A stretch of DNA of 64,000 bases from Nocardiopsis metallicus (GTDB lineage: Bacteria; Actinomycetota; Actinomycetes; Streptosporangiales; Streptosporangiaceae): the NCBI RefSeq assembly GCF_014201115.1, contig NZ_JACHDO010000001.1:3286001-3350000 (forward strand), read 5' to 3'. Position numbers and translations under genes: made by a program. Below the pieces are notes generated by a model, which worked only from the letters and a program-made list of their open reading frames with translations, ran no database searches and was not told where the DNA came from. This document shows, piece by piece, positions 1-7,133 of this stretch (the first letter of the stretch is position 1; each line of letters begins with the position of its first letter).

Positions 1-1731
1 GACCCCAAGGCCCCGGACGGCCCCGCGCAGCTGCGCCAGCTGGGCCGGGCGCTGGGCTTGACCGCCGACCCGGTGCGCGAGCTGACCGAGGCCCGCAAGC
101 GGGTGTCGGCGGAGGTGCGCCGCCTGCACGAGAAGCTCTTCTACCGTCCGCTGCTGAACGCGGTGGCCAAGCTCCCCGAGGACGAGATCCGGCTCTCCCC
201 CGACCAGGCGGTCGAGCGGCTGGGCGCCCTGGGATTCGTGGACCCGCGCGGGGCGCTGCGCCACCTGGAGTCGCTGACGTCGGGGCTGTCCCGGCGGGCG
301 GCCATCCAGCGCACGCTGCTGCCGGTGATGCTGGGCTGGTTCGCCGACTCCCCCGACCCGGACGCCGGGCTGCTCGGGTTCCGGCAGGTCAGCGACTCCC
401 TGGGCACCACACCCTGGTATCTGCGGCTGCTGCGCGACGACGTGCGGGTGGCCGAGCGGATGGCGTGGCTGCTGGGCACCAGCCGCTACGTGACCGAGCT
501 GCTGCTGCGGGCGCCCGAGGCGGTCGCGATGCTGGCCGACGACGCCGACCTCAAGCGCAGGGAGACCGCGTCGCTGATGGCCGAGGCGGACGCCGCCCTA
601 CGCCGCTACGACACCCCGGAGGAGGCGGTGTCGGCGGTGCGCGCCCTGCGCCGCCGTGAGCTGCTGCGTACTGCCGCCGCCGACCTGCTGGGGGTGTCCT
701 CGGTGGAGGAGGTCGGCCGGGCGCTGACCGGCATCGCCGCGGTGACCATCGACGCCGCCCTGCGCGCCGCCTACACCAAGGTGGTGGCCGAAGCGGGCGG
801 CGAGGAGCTCACCCGGGTGTGCGTGGTGGCCATGGGCCGGTTCGGCGGCGGTGAACTCACCTACGCCAGCGACGCGGACGTCATGTACGTGCACGACCCC
901 GTGCCGGGCGTGGACACGGGCGCGGCGACCAAGCAGGCCTTGGCGATCGTGCGGGAACTGGCCCGGCTGCTGGAGATGCCGCAGGCCGAGCCGCCGCTGA
1001 AGGTGGACACGGACCTGCGGCCGGAGGGCAAGAGCGGACCGGTGGTGCGCACCCTGGACTCCTATGCCGCCTACTACGGCCGCTGGTCCCAGGTGTGGGA
1101 GAGCCAGGCCCTGCTACGGGCCCGGCCGATCGCCGGTGACGAAGGGCTGAGGTCGGCGTTCATCGCGCTGATCGACCCCATCCGCTACCCGGACGGGGGC
1201 ATCGAGCCCGCCTCCGTACTGGAGATCCGCAAGCTCAAGGCGCGGATGGAGGCCGAGCGGCTGCCGCGCGGCGCCGACCCCACCCTGCACACGAAGCTGG
1301 GCCGGGGCGGACTGTCGGACGTGGAGTGGGTGGCGCAGCTGGTGCAGTTGCGCCACGCCCACGAGTACCCGGACCTGCGCACCCCCCAGACACTGTCCAC
1401 GCTGTCGGTGGCGGTGGCCCACGGTCTGCTGGCCGCCGACGACGGTGTGGTGCTGGAGGAGGCCTGGCGACTGGCGTCGCGTGTGCGCGGGATGGTCATG
1501 CTGGTGCGCGGCCGGGGCGGTGACTCGCTCCCGCACGACCTTCGGGTGCGCGCGGCGCTCGCCCAGGCCATGGGCTTCGGCGACGACAGCGGTGACGGTG
1601 AGGCCGAGGAGGAGGTCCCGAACCAGGAGGGTCCGGACCCGGAGGGCCCCGCGGAGCAGCTGACCGAGGCCTACCTGCGAACCACCCGCCGGGCGCGGGC
1701 GGTCATGGAGCGGGTCTTCTACGACGACTGA
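1..1731 (+). CDS. glnE: Bifunctional glutamine synthetase adenylyltransferase/adenylyl-removing enzyme, 3' part
   Basis: The frame is open from base 1, so the gene begins left of the window; 576 residues are visible, against roughly 950-1000 for the whole family. GlnE adds and removes AMP on glutamine synthetase in response to nitrogen status. The second nucleotidyltransferase domain is recognised by GRFGGGEL followed by SDADVMYVH (about bases 835-890), the G-G...D-x-D metal-binding motif. The conserved KLGRGGLSDVEW segment lies near 1297-1330. The C-terminal tail is acidic and ends in VFYDD. A glnA2-type gene lies about 10 kb downstream, as in other actinomycetes. An internal TTG at 58 could be mistaken for a start but is not one. 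Identification is firm; only the N-terminal domain is unseen. Confidence 0.95.
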   Translation, partial: DPKAPDGPAQLRQLGRALGLTADPVRELTEARKRVSAEVRRLHEKLFYRPLLNAVAKLPEDEIRLSPDQAVERLGALGFVDPRGALRHLESLTSGLSRRAAIQRTLLPVMLGWFADSPDPDAGLLGFRQVSDSLGTTPWYLRLLRDDVRVAERMAWLLGTSRYVTELLLRAPEAVAMLADDADLKRRETASLMAEADAALRRYDTPEEAVSAVRALRRRELLRTAAADLLGVSSVEEVGRALTGIAAVTIDAALRAAYTKVVAEAGGEELTRVCVVAMGRFGGGELTYASDADVMYVHDPVPGVDTGAATKQALAIVRELARLLEMPQAEPPLKVDTDLRPEGKSGPVVRTLDSYAAYYGRWSQVWESQALLRARPIAGDEGLRSAFIALIDPIRYPDGGIEPASVLEIRKLKARMEAERLPRGADPTLHTKLGRGGLSDVEWVAQLVQLRHAHEYPDLRTPQTLSTLSVAVAHGLLAADDGVVLEEAWRLASRVRGMVMLVRGRGGDSLPHDLRVRAALAQAMGFGDDSGDGEAEEEVPNQEGPDPEGPAEQLTEAYLRTTRRARAVMERVFYDD

Positions 1732-1871
1732 GACGGCTGAGCGGCACCGGGCGGAGCCACCCGGGCGGGCGGGGGAGGGAACATGACCGTGACGGTCAGC
1801 CCTCCCGTTGCTGATTCTCTGGTCGAACATCAGCATCCCGAACATTTCTGCCCGGCAGGTCCGTGACGGTC

Positions 1872-2267
1872 TCACCACAACCTAAGTTGGGTGCCTCGAC
1901 GACGGTCTCCCGCTTCCTTCCGCGTACGCGGTGTTGCGCCACCAGCCCGCACCGCCGGGGTCGTGCGACCCCGGCGGGTGGTGCGGGTCCTACGGTCGGC
2001 TCCACGGGGCTTCGGAGCTCGCGCTCCCCGGTCTCCGGCCACTCCGGTACCGGTATTACTCATGCTCTGCGCCAGTTGGGCGAGGTTGCGTGCGGCGTTG
2101 ACGTCCCGGTCCAACACCAGGGGACATTCATCGCAATCGTTCAGGTGTTCGAGACCAAACGCTAGCGGGGCGGGCGGAGTCGTGCCCGCCGAATACGACA
2201 ACCCGCCGACTTCTTCTACTCGTGTAGACGGCCCATGCCTCAGACCCTGGACTCCGCAGGCTTCCAT
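1872..2267 (-). pseudogene. Remnant of a TnpB/OrfB (IS200/IS605-type) transposase C-terminus
   Basis: The minus frame carries CDECPLVLDRDVNAARNLAQ (about 2080-2150 read on the minus strand). This matches the last zinc-ribbon CxxC and the third RuvC motif (D-x-N-A-A-R-N) of TnpB proteins. Nothing upstream in the frame resembles the rest of TnpB, the first CxxC of the ribbon is not visible, and the downstream tail is low-complexity Arg/Thr/Gly-rich, as TnpB tails often are. The 131-codon frame is therefore a decayed 3' fragment and not a working gene. No TnpA partner or clear element ends are seen. The rest of the gap is non-coding: 1732-1871 has nothing recognisable, and 2268-2422 holds an AT-richer patch near 2275-2310. 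Confidence 0.7.
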
Positions 2268-2422
2268 GGTGGTGATCTGTGATTACAGAGATAAGTGTTT
2301 GTCAATGAATCACGGAACAGCTCACGGCCGCGTCCCCTTTCCTGTGCGGCCTAGGAGCCCTGCCGCGCCTGCCCGGCCCTCTCGAGGACGCCTCCGCGGG
2401 CTGACGGCAGCGAAAAGGGGAA

Positions 2423-2462
2423 GGGCACCTCCGCGCCGGAGGAGTGTGGCGCGAAGGTGCCC
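2423..2462 (-). terminator. Probable terminator of the alpha-amylase gene
   Basis: Nested inverted repeats GGGCACCT/AGGTGCCC and CGCGCC/GGCGCG form one hairpin. Read on the minus strand it is followed by TTCCCCTTTTC. It lies 110 bases beyond the amylase stop codon. Confidence 0.7.
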
Positions 2463-2572
2463 GAGGGTCGGACCGGGGGGGGTGAACGGTCCTGGAGATG
2501 GCTCCGTGGGGATGCGCCCGCAAGAATGGCTCAGCGGAGATGAACCCGCGGGGCCGGGTCAGCGGGGCGGGA

Positions 2573-4387
2573 TCAGCGCTGGCCCCAGGTGACGGAGGCG
2601 GCGGGGCCGACCCGGTTGGCGCCGGGCTCCCAGTCCGCGCCGCCGTCGGGCCAGACCTTGACCAGCTTCCACTCGGTGTCCGGGCCGATGGTGACACTGC
2701 CGGACCACTGCGGGTAGGTGCCGGAGTCGGTGGTCAGCGGGGCGCCGTCCGCCGGGTTCCAGGAACCCAGTTCGGGGGTGGAGCCGACCACGTGCACCTC
2801 CTGGCCGAACTGGGTGTGCACGGTCGCGGTGACGGTCTGCGGGTCGCCGGGCTCACCCGGGCCGCCGCCGTTGCCGCCGCAGTCCTGCCCGCACTCGCCG
2901 CCCACGTGCAGTGCCAGGGCGCCGTCGGCGGGGACGGTCGCGGAGACCTGACCGCCGGAGACGGTGGCACCGCCCGGTCCCGCGGCGTTGTCGTAGTCGC
3001 CGTCGGGTAGGGAGGTCGGGGCGCTCAGCTGCCAGGCCTGGCCCGAGGCGTTGAAGGCGGCGAAACCGCTCTCACCACGGTCGAAGGCCACACGGGACGA
3101 TCCGTCCTGGGCGCGTTCGGTCAGGCCCGTGCCGCTCACCGCGTTACGGAAGGAGACCATGCCGCTGACGGCCTCGTCGCGGTGCTCGCAGACCCAGTCC
3201 GAGCTGGCGCAGTCGCTGTCCTCGGTGATCCATCCGGCGGGGTTGCCGTCGACCTCGCCGATGCTGGGCGGGCCCTCGGTGTCGTTGCCCTGGAAGTCGT
3301 AGCTCGACATCACCACGGGGGTGCCGTAGGGGTGCGCGAGCATGAAGGCGGTGGCCAGGTAGTAGCGGTCGCCGTCCACGTAGGTGAGGGTCGGCTCGTA
3401 GCGCTGGGTGTCGTGGTTGTCGACGAAGACCACGGACTCGGCGGAGGTGAGGCCGCCGTGGTCCGGCATGTCGGTGAGTCCGGTGATGTTCCCGTTGGCG
3501 AAGCCGGAGGCGATGTCGCGCTTGTAGTCGAAGTTGGTGACCTGACCGTAGGGCGTGTACGCGGTGTAGGGGACGGTCTGGTCGCCGTAGACCTCGTGGT
3601 AGACGTGCGGAGCGCCGCCGAAGCCGGGGACCTCGTCCAGCGCGCCGATGATGGCTCCCATGTCATCCTCGGCGACGTGCTTGGAGGCGTCCACCCGGAA
3701 GCCGCCCACGCCCATGGCGATCAGCTCGTTCAGGTAACGGGTGATCTGTTCCCGAACGTGCGGGGAGCCGGTGTCCAGGTCGGCCAGGTCGAGGAGCTGG
3801 CAGTTCTGGACCTCCCACTTGTCGTTCCAGTTCTCGATGGTGTCGTAGCACGGGCCGAAGTCGTCGTAGGCGTAGGCGGCCGAGCCGTCCCCGAACAGGT
3901 CCGGGTGCTCGTACTGCTTCCACTCGGTCCCGGCGCTGCCGGTGCTGGTTTCCTCCTGCGGGCCGGTCATGTGGTTGATGACGGCGTCTACGTAGATCCG
4001 GACGCCGTTGTCGGCACAGGTGGCGACCATGTCCTCGAAGTCCTCGGCGGTGCCGCGCCGGGTGTTGTCGACCTGGTAGGAGACCGGCTGGTAGTCCTGC
4101 CACCAGGGGTAGTTGCCGCCTTCGGAGAAGGGGATGACCACGTGTTCCTGGGGCGGGGAGACCTGGACGCCGCCGTATCCGGCGGGGCCGAGGAAGTCGG
4201 CGCACTCGGCGGCGACGGAGTCCCAGTTCCACTGGAAGAGGTGGACGATGGTGTCGGCCGCGCCCTCCTGGGCGGCGGCGGGGGGTGCCTGGGCGGCTTC
4301 CCGGGGGGTCGCGGACGCGGGAACCGTTAGCAGGCCGGTTCCCAGCACCACGGCACCGGCGAGGGCACCGAGTCGGGCTGTTCTCAT
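2573..4387 (-). CDS. Secreted alpha-amylase with C-terminal starch-binding domain (GH13 + CBM20)
   Basis: This is a 604-residue exported enzyme that cleaves alpha-1,4 bonds in starch. The chosen ATG at 4387 has AAGGAG just upstream and opens a signal peptide (MRTARLG, then a hydrophobic stretch to about residue 28). Reading from the upstream frame start at 4534 would bury the signal. The four GH13 regions are present: DAVINHM, GFRVDASKHV with the nucleophile Asp, EVYGD with the acid Glu, and FVDNHD. A Gly/Pro/Cys linker (CGQDCGG) near residue 500 leads to a CBM20 domain with the typical WEPGANR ligand-binding segment close to the end. It is monocistronic, with its own promoter/operator and terminator. 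Size and layout match Streptomyces-type amylases. Confidence 0.95.
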   Translation of the reverse strand: MRTARLGALAGAVVLGTGLLTVPASATPREAAQAPPAAAQEGAADTIVHLFQWNWDSVAAECADFLGPAGYGGVQVSPPQEHVVIPFSEGGNYPWWQDYQPVSYQVDNTRRGTAEDFEDMVATCADNGVRIYVDAVINHMTGPQEETSTGSAGTEWKQYEHPDLFGDGSAAYAYDDFGPCYDTIENWNDKWEVQNCQLLDLADLDTGSPHVREQITRYLNELIAMGVGGFRVDASKHVAEDDMGAIIGALDEVPGFGGAPHVYHEVYGDQTVPYTAYTPYGQVTNFDYKRDIASGFANGNITGLTDMPDHGGLTSAESVVFVDNHDTQRYEPTLTYVDGDRYYLATAFMLAHPYGTPVVMSSYDFQGNDTEGPPSIGEVDGNPAGWITEDSDCASSDWVCEHRDEAVSGMVSFRNAVSGTGLTERAQDGSSRVAFDRGESGFAAFNASGQAWQLSAPTSLPDGDYDNAAGPGGATVSGGQVSATVPADGALALHVGGECGQDCGGNGGGPGEPGDPQTVTATVHTQFGQEVHVVGSTPELGSWNPADGAPLTTDSGTYPQWSGSVTIGPDTEWKLVKVWPDGGADWEPGANRVGPAASVTWGQR

Positions 4388-4443
4388 GGAGCGCTCCTTG
4401 GGGGGGAGTCCTGAAGCGGGGCCGCGCTGCCCCGCCGCATCAT

Positions 4444-4508
4444 CTTGCAGAATCCGCAAGAGTTTGCGTGGAGGTGATGAAGGTAACAGAAGAACCTTCG
4501 ATTGTGAA
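4444..4508 (-). promoter_or_regulatory. Amylase promoter and putative LacI-family (maltodextrin) operator
   Basis: On the minus strand TTCACA (4508-4503), a 17-base spacer and TACCTT (4485-4480) form a plausible promoter. Just downstream lies an inverted repeat, CTTGC-N7-GCAAG (4460-4444), which includes CTTGCAG on the plus strand. CTTGCAG-type repeats are known operators of streptomycete amylase and chitinase genes bound by the LacI-family regulator MalR/Reg1. The assignment to that regulator here is inference. Confidence 0.5.
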
Positions 4509-4650
4509 CAGGTGTTGACCGGTGCGTTAAGCACCCAGAGCCACGCAACAACGCCCTGACCTCAACGAAAGAACCTGCAAGAAATTCGAAACCACACCCC
4601 GGACCGAGCAGGAACAGGCGACACAGGACACCGTCGGACAGCAGAAACGC

Positions 4651-4690
4651 CGGTGGCGGCCCGGACCGTGTGTGGTCCGAGCCGCCACCG
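4651..4690 (-). terminator. Hairpin terminator after the small membrane protein gene
   Basis: CGGTGGCGGC (4651-4660) pairs with GCCGCCACCG (4681-4690), with an inner CGGACC/GGTCCG stem. It lies 52 bases past the stop of the 4743-5081 gene and has no long U-tract. Confidence 0.75.
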
Positions 4691-4742
4691 GCGGCGAGAC
4701 GGCGACCCGTGCGGGCGGGTACGCCGACATGGCTGGAGAGGG

Positions 4743-5081
4743 CTACCAGAAGACCGCGACACCGATGTTGACGATGGCGAGGACACCGGCGATGATCGCC
4801 AGGTTCTTGGCGGGCTTGCGCAGGTTCAGCACACCGACGACCACCACGCCCAGGGCGACGAGGAGCTTCACCGCGACCTTGACGTGGTTCATCTCGACGA
4901 TGTCCGCCATCTCGGCGACGCCGACCAGCAGCAGGCCGGTGACGAACTGGAGCAGGGCGCTGTGCAGCAGGACCTTGGTCGACTTGAGGTTGTCGGTCAT
5001 CAGCTGCATCAGGAAACCGGCGATGATGCCGGCCAGGCCGAGCATGTGCAGGAAGACGAGCGCGGAGTAGAGAATGTCCAT
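4743..5081 (-). CDS. Small integral membrane protein, function unknown
   Basis: The 112-residue protein is almost entirely hydrophobic. Four membrane segments can be read: about residues 5-25, 42-60, 68-86 and 93-111. A short Lys-containing loop (NLKSTK) lies after the first segment and a basic loop (NLRKPAKN) between the third and fourth. No catalytic or binding motif is evident. It stands alone between the amylase promoter and a secreted-protein gene and has its own hairpin terminator. It resembles conserved actinobacterial integral membrane proteins of unknown role. Confidence 0.75.
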   Translation of the reverse strand: MDILYSALVFLHMLGLAGIIAGFLMQLMTDNLKSTKVLLHSALLQFVTGLLLVGVAEMADIVEMNHVKVAVKLLVALGVVVVGVLNLRKPAKNLAIIAGVLAIVNIGVAVFW

Positions 5082-5170
5082 GCCCGTAGACTACTACGCC
5101 CTGTAGTTGATGACCCTGCTTTACTGACGCCCTGACGTAACAAAACAGACAACCCACCCCGAACGCACCC

Positions 5171-5851
5171 TCAGGCCTTCCGGGCCGGCCCCCACTGCCG
5201 CCACAGCAACCAGACCAGCACCATCAACACTCCCACGCCCACCGCCCGCAGCACGCCGTCGCAGTCGACCAGTTCCCCCGCCCGCGAGAGCACCGTCCGG
5301 TCGGCGACCAGGAGGGTGTCACTCGCACAGGCCGAGGGCTCGGCGTCGCGGTCCAGCAGCAGGCAGGCGGTGCTCACCACCCGGGCCCCCGCCTCGGCGT
5401 TCTCGGGCACCCGGACCCGCACGGTGTAGACGGCCTCCCCGTCCTCGGGCACGTCCACCCGCCAGTTGGCGACCCCCTCCTCCACCAGCCCGCCCTGGTC
5501 GATCTCCAGCACCTCCAGGGGGTCGGGCAGGTGCTGGGCGAGCAGCGCGCCCTCCACCGGAGTCCCGCCGCCGTTGGCCACGGTCGCCCGGTAGACGACC
5601 TCCTCCCCCGGCAGCGGCGGCTGGTCCACCCCGAACAGCGTCAGCCCCACCAGGTCGGTGTCGGCGAGCCCTTCACCCCCGGAGAGCACACCGGGCAGCC
5701 CTCGCTCCGGCTCGTCCTCGTCCGCGACGGCGGGGGCCGCGCACAACGCGGCGGCGGCCAGGCCGGCGAGGGCCCATCCGGACCTTCGCCCGAGCCCTCC
5801 CCCGCGCCCGCCCGCGACCCGCCGACCGGCCCCACAAGCGACCAGAGTCAT
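5171..5851 (-). CDS. Exported, membrane-anchored protein with a DUF11-like domain
   Basis: The protein has 226 residues. The ATG at 5851 is preceded by a strong AAGGAGG. An Arg-rich N-terminus leads into a hydrophobic signal segment (ALAGLAAAALCAAPAVA), then an acidic mature domain. Residues about 75-170 contain GEEVVYRATVANGGGTPVEG and EAVYTVRVRVPENAEAG, the beta-sandwich pattern of DUF11/CARDB-like repeats. Two cysteines (STACLLLD and PSACASD) may form a disulfide. A single C-terminal membrane helix (VGVGVLMVLVWLLW) ends in a short basic tail, so the domain is probably displayed outside the membrane. Function is unknown. Confidence 0.7.
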   Translation of the reverse strand: MTLVACGAGRRVAGGRGGGLGRRSGWALAGLAAAALCAAPAVADEDEPERGLPGVLSGGEGLADTDLVGLTLFGVDQPPLPGEEVVYRATVANGGGTPVEGALLAQHLPDPLEVLEIDQGGLVEEGVANWRVDVPEDGEAVYTVRVRVPENAEAGARVVSTACLLLDRDAEPSACASDTLLVADRTVLSRAGELVDCDGVLRAVGVGVLMVLVWLLWRQWGPARKA

Positions 5852-6158
5852 CCCACGCCTCCTTGAGGTTCACCCTGTGACACCTCAAGACAACTACGCG
5901 CCACCGCCCGAGAACGCCCGGTGACACGCCCCCGACCAGAGGAACCTGCGACGGAAACCCCTCCTGAGCACGGCCGAACGGGTCTGAGACCGGATGCTTA
6001 GGAGGCACCTCACACGTCTTGGACGCCTTAGGCACCGCTTCCCCGGATCCGTGCGCAAAACCGGTGAATCCTCCCGATGCGCGAGGGACCCCCTTAGCCG
6101 GATCGTGGAGGACACAAGGGCGGGGCACCGGTTCCGCCGCACAACCGAAGGACTCACC
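5852..6158. other. Intergenic stretch, no gene seen
   Basis: This 307-base gap separates the divergent 5171-5851 gene and the small ORF at 6159. It holds the Shine-Dalgarno of the former and two loosely related CTTAGG-containing segments near 6000 and 6030. No convincing coding frame or strong dyad was found. Confidence 0.4.
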
Positions 6159-6311
6159 GTGTTCCACCTCGCACCACAGCACAGCAGCCGGGCCCTCTCC
6201 GAGCGGGCCGCCCAGCGCAGCGAGCACCTCCACGCGGTCCGTGAGGCGCGGGCCGAGGCCCGCGCCCGCCGACGGGCCGCACGCGAGGGCCGACGCTCCG
6301 ACACGACCTGA
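6159..6311 (+). CDS. Small basic protein, unknown
   Basis: A GTG at 6159 is preceded by GAAGGA at a proper distance and opens a 50-residue frame. It starts VFHLAPQHSSRALS and continues into an Arg/Ala/Glu-rich helix (REARAEARARRRAAREG), which could bind nucleic acid or be a charged single helix. It is followed after 49 bases by another small basic ORF and then by a regulator remnant, all on the same strand. There is no family assignment. It could be a spurious frame in GC-rich DNA, but the ribosome-binding site argues for a real gene. Confidence 0.45.
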   Translation: MFHLAPQHSSRALSERAAQRSEHLHAVREARAEARARRRAAREGRRSDTT

Positions 6312-6360
6312 GGGCGCGCCCCACGACAAGACCGCGCCAACACCACCACGGGGGAACAGC

Positions 6361-6516
6361 ATGGGCTACGACGACCTGCGCCTGGCCAGCACGCACGCCC
6401 TGTACCAGGAGCGCCCGCGCCGGGCCGAACCCAGCCGCCGCACCCGACGTCTGCGCAACGGGGCGCGGACCCGCCGCCGGGAAAACCAGGTGAGCTACCA
6501 GCCACCGAGAGCATGA
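6361..6516 (+). CDS. Small basic protein, unknown
   Basis: This is a 51-residue frame starting MGYDDLRLASTHALYQ and ending in an Arg-rich tail. GGGGGAA lies eight bases before the ATG. Its stop overlaps the ATG of the following regulator remnant (ATGA at 6513-6516), which suggests the two were once translationally coupled. No known domain is seen. Together with the 6159 gene it may be a conserved small-protein pair, but only homology could show that. Confidence 0.5.
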   Translation: MGYDDLRLASTHALYQERPRRAEPSRRTRRLRNGARTRRRENQVSYQPPRA

Positions 6517-6784
6517 TGGGCGATATGCCCCTCCTTTCGGACACCAGTCCCGTCTTCGTCGGCCGCCTGGACCATCTGCGGTTGCTGGCCGACCAGGCAC
6601 ACCGCGTACGGACCGGGCCTCCGGGGGCGCTGCTGGTCGGAGGGAACGCCGGGGTCGGCGTCGCCGCCGAGCTGTTCATCAGCCCCAAGACGGCCAGCGT
6701 GCGCGTGTCCAACATCCTCGGCAAGCTGGCCGTTCCCAACCGCGCCACCGCCGGGCCCGAGCCAGCGCATTCGGCCTCGTCTGA
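6513..6784 (+). pseudogene. LuxR-family ATPase regulator reduced to its two ends, with a C-terminal frameshift
   Basis: The frame starts like a full-length LAL/MalT-type regulator (TSPVFVGRLDHLRLL, then the Walker A beginning GGNAGVG). It then jumps directly into the C-terminal LuxR helix-turn-helix (AELFISPKTASVRVSNILGK). The roughly 900 residues normally between them, as in the two complete relatives at 13830-19701, are missing. Near base 6750 one G appears lost. The ancestral ending NRATA-G-ARASAFGLV-stop reads only after restoring it, with TGA at 6782-6784, and matches the [15 protein letters not shown] ending of the intact genes residue for residue in length. Without a complete ATP site, central region or full helix-turn-helix, it should not work as a regulator. 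The unrestored frame runs on to 6977. Confidence 0.85.
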
Positions 6785-6823
6785 GGGGCGGGAACCGCTG
6801 AGCACGGAAGCGGTGGGAAACGT

Positions 6824-6855
6824 GCTGGGCCGTACCCGATCGGCTACGGCCCAGC
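6824..6855. terminator. Bidirectional hairpin between convergent genes
   Basis: A perfect 11-base inverted repeat, GCTGGGCCGTA (6824-6834) and TACGGCCCAGC (6845-6855), has a 10-base loop. It sits between the regulator remnant and the convergent DUF2283 gene. Confidence 0.75.
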
Positions 6856-6864
6856 AGGCAGCCG

Positions 6865-7098
6865 CTAGCCCTCCGTGGGCGGGCCCGCTGCCTTCAAGGT
6901 GTCGGTGCGCAACACCCGCTCCGCGTCGAGGACCTCGATGCCGAGCAGCTTCCCGTCGGCGTCGAAGTCCAGGATGATCTCCCCGTCCGGGTCGGGGGTG
7001 GTGATCGAGTGCTGCTGGGTGACGGCCTCCCCCGCTCCGATGGGGTCGACGACGTAGATATAGGCGGCGCCCGCCTCACTGTCGTAGGTGATCCGCAT
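6865..7098 (-). CDS. DUF2283 family protein, possible immunity or antitoxin partner
   Basis: The protein has 77 residues. The ATG at 7098 has GAGGAG eleven bases upstream; the longer upstream reading belongs to another frame. The sequence MRITYDSEAGAAYIYV, then DGEIILDFDADGKLLGIEVL is the hallmark of DUF2283, whose members are often encoded next to DUF4258/BrnT-like toxins. Here it follows the secreted protein gene at 7134-8015 by 35 bases on the same strand, so the two are probably one operon with the exported partner first. The C-terminal tail (KAAGPPTEG) is disordered. Family assignment is firm; the immunity role is inference from family and order. Confidence 0.75.
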   Translation of the reverse strand: MRITYDSEAGAAYIYVVDPIGAGEAVTQQHSITTPDPDGEIILDFDADGKLLGIEVLDAERVLRTDTLKAAGPPTEG

Positions 7099-7133
7099 GC
7101 TCTGCTCCTCGTGCGCGGGCCGGGACATCCCCG

